Shown: positions 34,364 through 44,213 of the stretch, in pieces
How positions within the stretch are numbered: position 1 is the first letter of the stretch
Layout: each line of letters begins with the position of its first letter
Assembly: GCF_902168435.1 (NCBI RefSeq)
Contig: NZ_LR656166.1
Span: 1-64,000 of the forward strand
Source: Bacillus marasmi
GTDB taxonomy: Bacteria > Bacillota > Bacilli > Bacillales > Cytobacillaceae
Reading direction: 5' to 3'
Length of the DNA: 64,000 bases
Program-made: the position numbers and the translations under genes
Notes under the pieces: model-generated
The model's database searches: none
What the model was told of the DNA's origin: nothing
The model's input: only the letters and a program-made list of their open reading frames with translations

Positions 34364-36332
34364 GATTTTTCACCTCTTCATCAACCTTTTTCCATTTGCC
34401 CTCAGTTTGGATGATTTCATCGATTTGTACATGGTAGCCATCGTTATAATCGAAGGAACGAGCTATTAGGCATGCGATAATTCCAATAGAGGCAACTGCA
34501 GCTGCAATTTTCCACTCAAAAACAAGGAAGAAACCAGCTACTCCAAAGACGACACTCATAATGAATGGCAAGCCAGTATTACTTGGCATGTGGATTTCTT
34601 TGTATTCTTTGTCTTCATAATGCATGTCGATATTGTTTTTCTTCATATACCAAAACGCATCGAGTGAATTTACTTCCGGTTGAATCGCAAAGTTGTAATG
34701 CTGAACAGGGGAAGCGGTAGCCCATTCAAGCGTGCGTGCATTCCAAGGGTCAGAGGAAATATTGCGATCTGCAAAACGAGCGCTCCAGTAAATGTTATAG
34801 ACTAAAGCAGCGAATCCAGCAGCAAGGATAACAGAGCCAATCGCTGAAACTAAGAACAATGGTGCGAAGCCTGACTCAGCCGAATAAGTGTAAGCACGGC
34901 GGACAGCACCATCAAGACCTAAGAAGAACATTGGCATAAACGTCACATTAAACCCAATTGTGAATAACCAAAAATGCCATTTTCCAATTTTTTCATTTAA
35001 CATAAAGCCAAACATTTTAGGCCACCAGTAATAAAGCCCAGCAAATACCGCAAATACAACACCAGGAATTAATACGTAGTGGAAGTGGGCAACTAGAAAC
35101 AGCGTATTATGATATTGATAGTCGGCTGCACCCATCGCAAGCATAACACCCGTAACCCCACCAATTATAAAGCAAGGTACAAATGCTAGTGCCCAAAGCA
35201 TAGCAGTTGAGAATTGAATCCGTCCTTTTCTCATTGTGAAAAGCCAATTGAAAACCTTAACACCAGTAGGAATCGCAATCATCATCGTAGTTATTGAGAA
35301 TACAGAGTTAACAGCAGGTCCTGCGCCCATTGTATAGAAATGATGAACCCAAACGAGCATGCTCAAAACAGCAATTGCAACGATCGAAACGACCATTGAT
35401 TTATAACCATATAAAGTTTTGCGCGAGAATGTTGATATGACTTCAGAAAACATACCAAATGCAGGGAGGACAACGATATATACTTCAGGATGTCCCCATA
35501 GCCAAAATAGATTTGCCCAAAGCATATCAAGACCGCCACCAGATAAAGTGAAAAAGTGTGTACCAAAAATACGGTCAAAGGTCATGAGTGCTAATGCAAC
35601 CGTGAAGATAGGGAATGAAGCAACAATAATAACCGAAGCGATAAATGATGTCCAAGTAAACATCGGCATTCTCATCAAGGTCATGCCTTTTGTTCTCATT
35701 TTTAGAATTGTCACAATAAAGTTAATTCCGGTCATTAATGTACCAATACCGGCTATTTGCAAGGCGATTGCATAATAGTTATTTCCAATGCCTGGTGTGA
35801 ATTCTTTACCGGCCAGTGGGAAATAAGAAGTCCAGCCTGCGTCAGGTGAACCGCCGACTACAAAGGAAATGTTGAAAAGCATCGCTCCGACAAAGAAAAG
35901 CCAAAAGCTTAGCGCGTTCAGTTGCGGGAAAGCGACGTCCCGCGCACCAATTTGCAGAGGTATTACCACGTTCATAATTCCGATTAAGAGTGGCATAGCT
36001 GCAAACAGTATCATAATAACGCCATGTGTTGTGAAAATTTCGTTATAGTGCTGAGCATCTAAAAATTGCATATCGGGACGTGAAGTTTGGGCCTTCATTA
36101 ATAGCCCATCAACTCCACCGCGGAAAAACATTAAGACGCCAGAAAGGATATACATAATCCCGATTTTTTTATGGTCTACAGTCGTAATCCATTCTGTCCA
36201 TAACCAGCGCCATTTTTTAAAATAAGTAACACCAGCAACAATTCCAACCATTGATAGTAAAATCGAAATCTGGGATCCAATAATTAACGGATCACCATTC
36301 AGCATGAAAAATTCCTTCCAATTAATGTCCAT
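34353..36332 (-). CDS. qoxB: Cytochrome aa3 quinol oxidase subunit I
   Basis: This is the catalytic subunit carrying haem a and the haem a3-CuB site where oxygen is reduced. The CuB ligands and cross-linked Tyr region is WGHPEVYIVVLP, followed by HHFYTMG and the haem ligands in HFHYVLIPG. About fourteen membrane helices are seen. The longest frame begins earlier, but ATG 36332 follows GGAGGTG and matches family N-termini (MDINWKEFF). It overlaps the end of qoxA by 11 nt. Confidence 0.96.
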   Translation of the reverse strand: MDINWKEFFMLNGDPLIIGSQISILLSMVGIVAGVTYFKKWRWLWTEWITTVDHKKIGIMYILSGVLMFFRGGVDGLLMKAQTSRPDMQFLDAQHYNEIFTTHGVIMILFAAMPLLIGIMNVVIPLQIGARDVAFPQLNALSFWLFFVGAMLFNISFVVGGSPDAGWTSYFPLAGKEFTPGIGNNYYAIALQIAGIGTLMTGINFIVTILKMRTKGMTLMRMPMFTWTSFIASVIIVASFPIFTVALALMTFDRIFGTHFFTLSGGGLDMLWANLFWLWGHPEVYIVVLPAFGMFSEVISTFSRKTLYGYKSMVVSIVAIAVLSMLVWVHHFYTMGAGPAVNSVFSITTMMIAIPTGVKVFNWLFTMRKGRIQFSTAMLWALAFVPCFIIGGVTGVMLAMGAADYQYHNTLFLVAHFHYVLIPGVVFAVFAGLYYWWPKMFGFMLNEKIGKWHFWLFTIGFNVTFMPMFFLGLDGAVRRAYTYSAESGFAPLFLVSAIGSVILAAGFAALVYNIYWSARFADRNISSDPWNARTLEWATASPVQHYNFAIQPEVNSLDAFWYMKKNNIDMHYEDKEYKEIHMPSNTGLPFIMSVVFGVAGFFLVFEWKIAAAVASIGIIACLIARSFDYNDGYHVQIDEIIQTEGKWKKVDEEVKNHVS

Positions 36333-37293
36333 GCTGTACACCTCCATCATCGTGGTTCATATCATGTTTCTCAGAGCTTTCAGATTCATCTTCTTCTTTA
36401 AAAATTTCACCTTGGTAACCATGTGTTTTATAGAGCTCTGGGTTTGTGTAGGTTTTAGAGTCCATTTCAGCGTGGTTAACCCATTCTAAATGCGTATTTG
36501 AATAAGTAAGTCTACCTAAATGAGTCGGCTCTAATAATTCTTCATATTTCTTTTCTGTAAGCTTAGGAGCAGTTTTTTTAACGTCCTTCACCCAGTTTTC
36601 GAAATCTATTTCTGTTTGCGCCAGAACCTCAAATTCCATTTCAGCGTAGCCACGACCATTAAAATTTGTGTTTCTGCCAAAGTAAGAGCCAGGATGATCA
36701 GCGACAACGTACATTTGCGTTTCCATTTTATTCATTGTGTATTTTTGACCTGCAAGGGCAGGAATCCAAAATGATTGCATTGTTCCGGCTGAGGTCAATT
36801 TAAATTGAACAGGGCGATCTTCGGGTATATTTACGTAGTTTACTGTTTCAATGCCTTGTTCAGGGTAACTAAAAATCCATTTCCAATCAGCAGAAGTAAC
36901 ATGAACGATAAGGGGCTCTTTTTCTTCATATCCTTCTGGTACCTTTTCGAGAGCATAGATGGTTTTTACAGTAGGAATTGTTAAGGCGATCACAATAAGA
37001 ATGGGTATTGCGGTCCAAATAATTTCGAGAAGGGTACTGCCGTGTTCCTCAGGGGGCTCATAATCCTTGTTTTCTGGCTTCTCTCGATATTTCCAAACAA
37101 TGTACCCAAATAGACCAAAAACAACAACAACGACGAGTAACATAAATATTAGTGACCAGTTGATTAAATCTAAAATGCTTCGTGCGACTGGACCCTGTGG
37201 GTCAAATACGACCATTTTAGAATCACATCCACTTAGTAGCAACAAGGATGTGATGGTAAGGAATGCAATGAATATCAGTTTGGGGGCTTTCAT
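36322..37293 (-). CDS. qoxA: Cytochrome aa3 quinol oxidase subunit II
   Basis: Subunit II is a lipoprotein (LLLLSGC lipobox near residue 23) with two further membrane helices and an extracytoplasmic cupredoxin domain. The Cys and His ligands of the CuA centre are absent (the region reads GRNTNFNGRGYAEMEF), which marks a quinol oxidase rather than a cytochrome c oxidase. An acidic, His-rich tail (EKHDMNHDDGGVQHGH) closes the protein. It is first in qoxABCD. Confidence 0.95.
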   Translation of the reverse strand: MKAPKLIFIAFLTITSLLLLSGCDSKMVVFDPQGPVARSILDLINWSLIFMLLVVVVVFGLFGYIVWKYREKPENKDYEPPEEHGSTLLEIIWTAIPILIVIALTIPTVKTIYALEKVPEGYEEKEPLIVHVTSADWKWIFSYPEQGIETVNYVNIPEDRPVQFKLTSAGTMQSFWIPALAGQKYTMNKMETQMYVVADHPGSYFGRNTNFNGRGYAEMEFEVLAQTEIDFENWVKDVKKTAPKLTEKKYEELLEPTHLGRLTYSNTHLEWVNHAEMDSKTYTNPELYKTHGYQGEIFKEEDESESSEKHDMNHDDGGVQHGH

Positions 37294-37394
37294 TTTGTTT
37301 CTCCTTTCATTAATGTAAAGTAGTTATTTTTAAATTTTAAATATTAAATAAAAATTATTATTACTGAATAATAACTATTAACACTATACGTACG

Positions 37395-37403
37395 ATGATA
37401 ACA
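37395..37403 (-). promoter_or_regulatory. Possible extended -10 of the qox promoter
   Basis: On the minus strand TGT precedes TATCAT, an extended -10 box about 100 nt before qoxA. No good -35 is present 17 nt further, which would fit an activated promoter. Confidence 0.35.
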
Positions 37404-37450
37404 TAAAAAACCAGGCAATAAAGGAGGAAAAGTGAACAAAGTTTGACTAA

Positions 37451-37470
37451 TTTGTGACAAAGGTCACAAA
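37451..37470. promoter_or_regulatory. Rex/Fnr-like operator between qoxA and mscS
   Basis: TTTGTGACAAAGGTCACAAA is a perfect dyad in its outer eight bases. It fits both TTGTGA-N6-TCACAA (Rex-like) and TGTGA-N6-TCACA (Fnr/Crp-like). GTTTG and CAAAC extend the symmetry on both sides. It lies 158 nt before qoxA and 145 nt before the MscS gene. Confidence 0.55.
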
Positions 37471-37614
37471 TGACAAACTTGGAAATTTGGAATAATGTTG
37501 CAGTGGTGATAAAACAGGAAAAAGATGAGGAATGATAACAAAAAGGTAACCTAGGACACTCAAAATGCATTATAATTTTCTCTATAAAAATAAACCTGGG
37601 AGAGGATTTTACAA

Positions 37615-38508
37615 GTGGATAATTGGACTGATACAATATTAGGTTTCTTTGATATAAATTGGGAAACTGTAAAGGACTATTTCGTTTCATTAATCATGAC
37701 AGGAATTATCTCCTATATAATCATACGACTGCTCCGTTTTTTTCTTTATCAGTTTTTTAAAAGGACCAATATTATTGATGAGAAAAAAGAAAGTACAATT
37801 TTAAGTGTTGTACGAAACACTGCGAACTATGTTTTGTTTTTTTTAGTTCTTTTTGCGGCAATTCAACCGTTTGTTGGTAACTTAAAAGATTTCATCATGG
37901 CAGGGGGGATTATTGCCGCGGTTGTTGGTTTTGGTGCTCAAAAGGTCATAAATGATTTGTTAAGCGGTATGTTTATTATTTTTGAGCGAACGATTCAAAA
38001 AGGAGATTTTATTCAGATTAATGAAGAGCAAGAGGGCGGAACTGTTGAGGAATTAGGCTTTAGGGTAGTCAAAATACGATTAATAAATGGGAAGCTAGTG
38101 ACCGTTTCCAATGGTGAAATTCGTAAGCTTGTGAATGGTTCAGTTGAAATGAGGCGCGTGTTTGAAAGTGTTATTGTCTCATTTAACGAAAACCCACGAA
38201 AGGTAAAAGAGTTGTTGCAAGCAGTTTGTGATGAGTTAAATGAAAAACACCAGGACTTTTTGTTAGTTGATCAAGTGACGGGAACCTATCGTGAGCCCTA
38301 TCAATTATATGGTCTGCACTCATTGGACGCGAGTCCGATTGGGTATAAATTTACGATTACGGCGACTGTAAAGGATGTCAATTACTTGTTGGTAGCACGG
38401 GAAGCGAAGGAATTGCTTGCACAAAAAATGTATGATCATCGAATTTTAATGCCGGCTCAGCTAATAACAATGCAACAACACGAACGAGAAACTTCTTATA
38501 TAAAGTGA
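37615..38508 (+). CDS. MscS-family small-conductance mechanosensitive channel
   Basis: The protein releases solutes during hypo-osmotic shock. Three N-terminal helices are seen: residues about 20-45, 62-85 and the pore helix with AGGIIAAVVGFGAQKVINDL. A beta domain and a C-terminal alpha/beta domain follow in the cytoplasm. The length of 297 residues suits the YfkC/YkuT type. The start is GTG at 37615 after GGGAGAGG. It is divergent from qoxABCD. Confidence 0.88.
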   Translation: MDNWTDTILGFFDINWETVKDYFVSLIMTGIISYIIIRLLRFFLYQFFKRTNIIDEKKESTILSVVRNTANYVLFFLVLFAAIQPFVGNLKDFIMAGGIIAAVVGFGAQKVINDLLSGMFIIFERTIQKGDFIQINEEQEGGTVEELGFRVVKIRLINGKLVTVSNGEIRKLVNGSVEMRRVFESVIVSFNENPRKVKELLQAVCDELNEKHQDFLLVDQVTGTYREPYQLYGLHSLDASPIGYKFTITATVKDVNYLLVAREAKELLAQKMYDHRILMPAQLITMQQHERETSYIK

Positions 38509-38509
38509 A

Positions 38510-38638
38510 ACTACCATCAGTGGGTTTTTCTTCAACCCCACTGATGGTTAGTTGAACTAACCGGACCTCTATGGGCAGTTTATCCCCCACCAATCTTCTT
38601 TGTATACTCATAATCTTGAGGTGGGGGTATTACTGCCC
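38510..38638. repeat. Compound hairpin element between mscS and gltP
   Basis: CCATCAGTGGG (38513 on) pairs with CCCACTGATGG, GGTTAGTT with AACTAACC at 38546-38562, and GGGCAGT plus TCCCCCACC (38573-38590) with GGTGGGGGTA plus ACTGCCC (38620-38638). There is no T run after the last stem. It has the look of a mobile-element end or a structured RNA, with no coding sequence. Confidence 0.6.
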
Positions 38639-38654
38639 GTTAAGGCGGGATAAA

Positions 38655-38690
38655 ATAAAAAAGCTGCAAAATTGCAGCTTTTTTATTTTA
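38655..38690. terminator. Bidirectional terminator
   Basis: AAAAAAGCTGCAA and TTGCAGCTTTTTT form a perfect stem with a 2-nt centre region AA/TT. It overlaps the end of the gltP gene on the minus strand. Confidence 0.85.
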
Positions 38691-39947
38691 TGATACTTTT
38701 TCGACATCTTGGACAAAGGCTTTTTGAGGTCTAAACTCGCCTTCCCATTTGGAGATAACCGCTGCTGATAACGAATTTCCAACAACGTTAACGGCCGTCC
38801 TTCCCATGTCAAGAATCCGGTCAATACCCGCAATAAAGGCAAGTCCTTCTACAGGAATGCCGACCGTTCCAAGCGTTGCCAATAAGACTACAAATGAAAC
38901 GCCTGGTACGCCCGCAATCCCTTTTGATGTAAGCATTAACACTAACATAAGCGTAATTTGATCTATGATCGACATATCAATTCCGTACATTTGCGCAATA
39001 AATATTGCTGCTAATGCCTGGTACAATGTTGAGCCATCAAGATTAAAAGAATATCCTGTAGGAATTACGAAAGAGGTAATTGATTTTGGACAACCGAATT
39101 TTTCCATCTTTTCTATTAATTTTGGAAGGACCGTTTCAGAACTTGCTGTACTAAATGAGAGAATTAATTCATCTTTTAACATTCTAATCATGCTAAAGAA
39201 GGGAATTCCATGCAATTTTGCAATACCACCCAGTACGACAAAAACAAAAAACAACATTGTTCCATAAACAACAATAATAAGTTTTCCAAGGGGAATAAGT
39301 GATGTGACGCCGAATTTAGATACAGTTACACCAATTAAAGCAAAAACGCCAAACGGTGCAAACTTCATAATTTGGTTCGTAACGTAAAACATTGCATCAG
39401 CTGTGCCTCGGAAGAAATTCAACACAGGCTTTCCTTTTTCACCAACGGCAGCAATTCCAATTCCGAAAAAGACAGAAAAGAAGATGATTGCAAGCATGTC
39501 GCCGTCCATTAGTGATTGAAAAATATTTGTTGGGACAATATTTACAAAAGTATCCATAAAACTGTGTTGGGCTGTAGTTTCTGTCGTTTCGACATATTTG
39601 GTAATATCGGTTTTCGTTAGCTCACCCATATCAATGCCTTTTCCGGGCTGAAAAATATTTGCGGCCAATAAACCAACTATAATGGCAATGGTTGTTACAA
39701 TTTCGAAATAAAGAAGTGTTTTGCCACCAAGTTTTCCGAGCTTTTTCATGTCACCCGTTCCAGCAACACCAACAATTAGACTTGCAACTACGATTGGAAT
39801 TACAATCATCTTTATCAGTCGGAGGAAAATATCGCCGATTGGCTGTAAATAGGTTTGTACCGCAGGATTACCGTAAAAAGCTGCCCCTACCGCAATACCC
39901 AATATTAGTCCAATGAAAATTTGAATGGCTAATCCATATTTTTTCAA
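38688..39947 (-). CDS. Dicarboxylate/amino acid:cation symporter (GltP/GltT family)
   Basis: This is a secondary transporter for glutamate, aspartate or C4-dicarboxylates driven by protons or sodium. Eight helices and two re-entrant loops are expected for the family; visible hallmarks are the Ser-rich loop FSTASSETVLPKLIEKM, the TM7 motif in SFNLDGSTLYQ and the GIDRILDMGRTAVNVVGN near the end. The start is TTG at 39947 after AAGGAAGTGA. Sequence alone does not tell GltP from GltT or DctP. Confidence 0.9.
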   Translation of the reverse strand: MKKYGLAIQIFIGLILGIAVGAAFYGNPAVQTYLQPIGDIFLRLIKMIVIPIVVASLIVGVAGTGDMKKLGKLGGKTLLYFEIVTTIAIIVGLLAANIFQPGKGIDMGELTKTDITKYVETTETTAQHSFMDTFVNIVPTNIFQSLMDGDMLAIIFFSVFFGIGIAAVGEKGKPVLNFFRGTADAMFYVTNQIMKFAPFGVFALIGVTVSKFGVTSLIPLGKLIIVVYGTMLFFVFVVLGGIAKLHGIPFFSMIRMLKDELILSFSTASSETVLPKLIEKMEKFGCPKSITSFVIPTGYSFNLDGSTLYQALAAIFIAQMYGIDMSIIDQITLMLVLMLTSKGIAGVPGVSFVVLLATLGTVGIPVEGLAFIAGIDRILDMGRTAVNVVGNSLSAAVISKWEGEFRPQKAFVQDVEKVS

Positions 39948-40241
39948 CTAATCACTTCCTTTTATATGTTTGATTTTATTATTCTACAAAAATATATCCT
40001 ATCAGAAAATAGTTGTTTTTCAAATGCAAGAATTGGCAAAAACGGCTAGACAAATAAATAAAATTATTCAGAACAAATAGGTAGTTGGCGCAATTCTAAC
40101 TAATTGTAAATAAATCTTCATATGTTTTTGTATAATTTAAGAATATTTAAAAACTATCGTAAGAATAATTTTTCAAATTTTATAATTTAAATTGAAAAGT
40201 ATTGTCAAAAAAAATTATTTAGTTTAGGAGGAGCCACTTAT

Positions 40242-40733
40242 TTGAAATCTAGGGGAAATTATTTAATTAATGAACACACTGTTTGTATTGAAGGTAGGAA
40301 TGACGAGCAAAATCAACCATACTCATGTGTAATAGAAGGAGACCAAAGTTTTGTCGTAAACATGAGTCCTGTGGAAATCATTGATTATAGTCTGCAATAC
40401 TATTGCTCTAGCCTAAAAGGAGCCTGTGAAGGATCAAAGTCAGTTTTGGGAAATATAAGCATGCTTCCACTCGTTATTTATGCACCATTGGATCTCTATT
40501 GGTTTCCATGCTTTTCTCCTTATCGTTCAGACTGTACTTGGTTTGCATTAAGGAATATCCGAAACTATGAAGCGTTAGATCAAAAGACAACGATTGTACA
40601 TATGAAATATGGCCATACAATTTGCTTAGCAATGAAGCGGGATCGTTTTGAAAGAAAATGGCAAAGGGCTACACATCTTCGTTACATAACTGAAGCGCGT
40701 ATCGAAAAGGCTTCAACGATAAATTTTGAATAG
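40242..40733 (+). CDS. comK: ComK-family competence transcription factor, short form
   Basis: ComK is the master activator of DNA-uptake genes in Bacillus. The core FVVNMSPVEIIDYSLQYYCSS (split over residues 44-64), PLVIYAPLDLYWFPCFSP and CTWFALRNIRNY match it. The product has 163 residues against 192 in B. subtilis; the missing part is the C-terminal end that MecA/ClpCP recognises. The start is TTG at 40242, eight bases after GGAGGAG. Many Bacillaceae carry a ComK of this kind without demonstrated transformation. A terminator follows. Confidence 0.85.
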   Translation: MKSRGNYLINEHTVCIEGRNDEQNQPYSCVIEGDQSFVVNMSPVEIIDYSLQYYCSSLKGACEGSKSVLGNISMLPLVIYAPLDLYWFPCFSPYRSDCTWFALRNIRNYEALDQKTTIVHMKYGHTICLAMKRDRFERKWQRATHLRYITEARIEKASTINFE

Positions 40734-40810
40734 ATTAAAGGTATAAAATAGCAAAGGTCAAGATTTTTTGATATTGCCTTAATTAACGTATAAAGGAATA
40801 ATAATCTGAG

Positions 40811-40844
40811 GAAAATCTGGTCCCTGACTGGATTTTCTTTTTTC
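40811..40844 (+). terminator. Terminator of comK
   Basis: GAAAATC and GATTTTC, extended by TGGTC/GACTG with a bulge, form the stem. TTTTTTC follows. Confidence 0.7.
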
Positions 40845-40943
40845 TAAAATCGACACATGTTGTAAAAAAGATATATCGTAATAATGTTAATATTGTTTGT
40901 AAATGGTGAAAATATAGTAAACCGAATTGGTGAGGTGATGTGA

Positions 40944-43028
40944 ATGAACAAAATAAAAGATGTATGGGATAACCTCAATGGATCTTATTACAGTGAATTA
41001 GCAGATTTTAAATTTGCCTTAGACCAATCCTCCATACTGGCCATCACTGACCAAAAAGGAATTATTAAATACGCAAATGACAAATTTTGTGAGATATCGA
41101 AATATTCCAAAGAAGAATTGCTCGGTCAGGATCACCGTATCATAAACTCGGGATTGCATTCAAAACAGTTCTTTCAAAACTTATGGAAAACAATCAGTAG
41201 CGGTCACGTTTGGAAGGGTGAGATTAGAAATCGAGCAAAAGATGGTCGGTTGTATTGGGTACATACAACAATCGTTCCGTTTCTAAATGACGAAGGGAAG
41301 CCTTATCAATATGTTGTAATTAGAACGGATATAACTGAGCAGAAAAAAGCAGAAGAAGAATTGAAAATCGCCTTTGAAAACGATTTTCGTACAACCGTCA
41401 AACACCTCCAAAATGCATTATTCAAACTACGTAAAAATGATCAGGGAAAGATTGTTTATACTTTTTTTGAAGGAAAACTAACAGAAAAGTTCGGGATGAC
41501 TACTGAAAATGTTGCAAATAAAACACCTGATGAATTATTTGGTAATGAATTAGGTGATAACTTAGTGGGGAATTTTGAAAAAGCATTTCTTGGACAACCA
41601 AGTACTTTTGAATATAAAAGCCAAACAAACGATTTTTTTGTAGAGCTTTCCCCAATTGAAAAATCAGGTGTAATCATTGAAGTAGTTGGAACGGTAACAG
41701 ATATTACCGACCTAAAAAAAACACAGGAAACAAACGAGTATTTAGCTTTTCACGATGCACTTACAGGTTTACCTAATCGCAGATCGCTAGTAAAACAACT
41801 AAAATCTTTCATTCTATCTAATCGGAATATCTGTCAAAATATAGCATTGCTTTATTTGGATTTTGACCGTTTTAAATATATTAATGACACATTCGGCCAT
41901 CCATTTGGTGATAAAGTGTTAAAGGAGATATCTGGAAGATTTGGGCAAACCTTAAGTGAAAATGCAATACTATATCGGATGGGTGGAGATCAATTCGCCA
42001 TATTACAAACGCATATAGAGGATAAAAATGAAGTGCTTTTGACTGCCAGAAATTTATTGGAAAGAGCGAAAATGCCTGTTATAATCGAAGAATATGAATT
42101 GTTCCTAACGGCAAGTATCGGCATTAGCTTTTTTCCAGATGATTGCAGCACTGCTGAAAAACTGATCTTAAATGCTGGATTGGCATTGAATCGGGCAAAG
42201 GATAATAAGCGAGATCATTTCGAACTTTATCAGCCAGAATGGGATGGATTGAATAAAAAAAATATCATATTTGAAAATAAGCTACGTAAAGCGATAAAGG
42301 AACAGCATTTTGAATTGTATTATCAACCGATTTATGAGTTGAAAACTAACACTATTGTTGGAGCCGAGGCGCTTATTAGATGGCATGAACCAGGTAGAGG
42401 ACTCGTTTCTCCGTTAGAATTTATCCCGATTGCAGAAGAGACTGGTCTTATTATTCCAATAGGTGAATGGGTTATTAATGAAGCGTGTAAGCAAAATAAA
42501 CAATGGCAGACTGGCGGGTATTCACCGTTAATACTTGGAATCAACCTTTCAGTTCGTCAATTCCTTGGGGATAATTTAATTGGAGTAATTGAAAACGCGT
42601 TAATAGAAAATGCATTAGATCCAAAATATTTTAATATAGAAATTACTGAAAGCATGACTATCCAAAATATTGAGGGTTACATGGAAAAACTAGTCAGACT
42701 GAAAGAAATTGGATTAAGTTTATCATTAGATGACTTTGGAACAGGCTATTCATCTTTAAGCTATTTAAAGAATATTCCAGTTGATTATTTAAAAATAGAC
42801 CGATCTTTTATTAAAGATTTGGAACATAGTCCTCAAGATGCCGAAATTGTAAAGGGGATTATCGGGATAGCACATAGCTTACAATTAATTGTAATTGCTG
42901 AAGGTGTTGAGACGATAGCGCAAGCCGAGATTTTAACATCACTTAACTGCGATGAAACCCAAGGCTATTATTTTTCTAAACCATTGCCAGCTGTGGAATT
43001 TGAGCAGCTATTAAAACTCCAAAATTAA
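40944..43028 (+). CDS. PAS-PAS-GGDEF(degenerate)-EAL protein, likely phosphodiesterase
   Basis: An N-terminal PAS/PAC (about residues 25-140) and a second PAS-like region (150-260) precede the GGDEF and EAL domains. The cyclase site reads MGGDQF instead of GGDEF, so cyclase activity is probably lost and the domain may only bind GTP. The EAL domain is complete: [29 protein letters not shown] and AEGVET. It is therefore expected to cleave c-di-GMP. The start ATG follows GTGAGGTGATGTG. It is monocistronic and resembles the protein at 9140-11335 over the first PAS domain. Confidence 0.9.
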   Translation: MNKIKDVWDNLNGSYYSELADFKFALDQSSILAITDQKGIIKYANDKFCEISKYSKEELLGQDHRIINSGLHSKQFFQNLWKTISSGHVWKGEIRNRAKDGRLYWVHTTIVPFLNDEGKPYQYVVIRTDITEQKKAEEELKIAFENDFRTTVKHLQNALFKLRKNDQGKIVYTFFEGKLTEKFGMTTENVANKTPDELFGNELGDNLVGNFEKAFLGQPSTFEYKSQTNDFFVELSPIEKSGVIIEVVGTVTDITDLKKTQETNEYLAFHDALTGLPNRRSLVKQLKSFILSNRNICQNIALLYLDFDRFKYINDTFGHPFGDKVLKEISGRFGQTLSENAILYRMGGDQFAILQTHIEDKNEVLLTARNLLERAKMPVIIEEYELFLTASIGISFFPDDCSTAEKLILNAGLALNRAKDNKRDHFELYQPEWDGLNKKNIIFENKLRKAIKEQHFELYYQPIYELKTNTIVGAEALIRWHEPGRGLVSPLEFIPIAEETGLIIPIGEWVINEACKQNKQWQTGGYSPLILGINLSVRQFLGDNLIGVIENALIENALDPKYFNIEITESMTIQNIEGYMEKLVRLKEIGLSLSLDDFGTGYSSLSYLKNIPVDYLKIDRSFIKDLEHSPQDAEIVKGIIGIAHSLQLIVIAEGVETIAQAEILTSLNCDETQGYYFSKPLPAVEFEQLLKLQN

Positions 43029-43031
43029 ATT

Positions 43032-43071
43032 GAACAAAGGACTGGCTCATATCAGAGACAGTCCTTTGTTC
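43032..43071. terminator. Shared terminator between convergent genes
   Basis: GAACAAAGGACTG and CAGTCCTTTGTTC form a perfect 13-bp stem. It covers the end of the germinant-permease gene on the other strand. The T run is weak. Confidence 0.7.
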
Positions 43072-44197
43072 ATGACACTGGATTCGATACCTCTTGGTTT
43101 TTATTTTTCTGAAATTTAGACCGTGCAAAATCAACGAATAATAGCAGAAGCGGTATAACCAAGCCAAGAATGAAGGTAAACGGTGTCCAAACATGAATAA
43201 TAAAGTCGTGAAAATATATGATATTTGGATAAAAAGTTATTGAAAATGCTTGAACAAAGAAGGCAAGGGGGAAAGTCAATATTTTATAATTATTTAATCG
43301 CAATGTTTGCGCGATACTTAAAGTGCATGCAAAGAAGGATACAACCGTTTTTAAAAAAAGCGTAATAAAAATTAACCCTCCAGAAATTACCTCAATCCTT
43401 TGAATAAAATTACCAATATCTATTTTTTGAGCTAACATAAAAGGGGCAAAGTTTAACCGAGACGTGGTATCTGCACCAAGCACTGATATAGATAAAGTGG
43501 TTATGACAATAATGATAATGCCGCCGATTATGGTTGAGATGACAAAATTCCAAGTGAATTTTTTTCGTTCATTTACAAATGGTGTAATCATTAGAAAAAT
43601 AATGATATTTAAATAGGGAGCACCGAGAATGTCAAACGTCCCATGGAAAACTGGAGCCATCCCATTTTCTAAAACGGGAGTTAAATTATCGATTTCTATA
43701 TGGGGTAAAAGGAAGAGCACCGCAAATAGTACAAATAAAATGATATGAGGAAAGAGCATTTCTGATGTTCTTCCAATTGGTTCTAATCCCAACTTTACGG
43801 CCATGATGATGGTTAGTAAAAATAATATTTCAATCGCCTGTATCGGTGTTTCGGGTAATATATGAGTCGTAATTAAATCGCCCACCACCCGAAGAAATGT
43901 AGTGGTTAATAATAAAAAAAACAGGAAATAAAGAATTGATATCGGGATTCCTAGCCATTTACCTAAAATTTTTTCAATCGTTTGGGGTAAGGTTAAGCTA
44001 GGGTATCGTTCAGCTAACACACCATTAATATAAGCAATTAATACGCCAATACCTAGTGCCAGAATTGCAGATAGCCAGCCGTCCTGTTTAGCGGTTATAG
44101 TGACAGTGGATGGCACAGTTATGATAGATGTACCGATTATATAGGTAATGATCAGGACAGATAGTTGCAAATTAGAAATTTTTCCATGTTCAATCAT
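43070..44197 (-). CDS. Spore germinant receptor B subunit (GerB family), operon 2
   Basis: This is the permease-like germinant-binding subunit. About ten membrane helices and the N-terminal KISNLQLSVLIITYIIGTSI are typical. It is the last gene of the second A-C-D-B receptor operon and shares only family-level similarity with the B subunit at 25854-26951, so the two receptors likely differ in germinant. It starts 16 nt after the D subunit. Confidence 0.92.
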   Translation of the reverse strand: MIEHGKISNLQLSVLIITYIIGTSIITVPSTVTITAKQDGWLSAILALGIGVLIAYINGVLAERYPSLTLPQTIEKILGKWLGIPISILYFLFFLLLTTTFLRVVGDLITTHILPETPIQAIEILFLLTIIMAVKLGLEPIGRTSEMLFPHIILFVLFAVLFLLPHIEIDNLTPVLENGMAPVFHGTFDILGAPYLNIIIFLMITPFVNERKKFTWNFVISTIIGGIIIIVITTLSISVLGADTTSRLNFAPFMLAQKIDIGNFIQRIEVISGGLIFITLFLKTVVSFFACTLSIAQTLRLNNYKILTFPLAFFVQAFSITFYPNIIYFHDFIIHVWTPFTFILGLVIPLLLLFVDFARSKFQKNKNQEVSNPVS

Positions 44198-44213
44198 GAT
44201 ACTACCTCCTTTC

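Noticed and set aside
38378-38842. Two minus-strand open frames around the compound hairpin element
   Set aside because: They run through hairpins and a terminator, overlap the mscS and gltP genes, and have no start signals.
39948-40241. ComK autoregulatory boxes upstream of comK
   Set aside because: The region is very AT-rich; AAAA and TTTT pairs occur, but none with exact five-base spacing in a convincing double arrangement.
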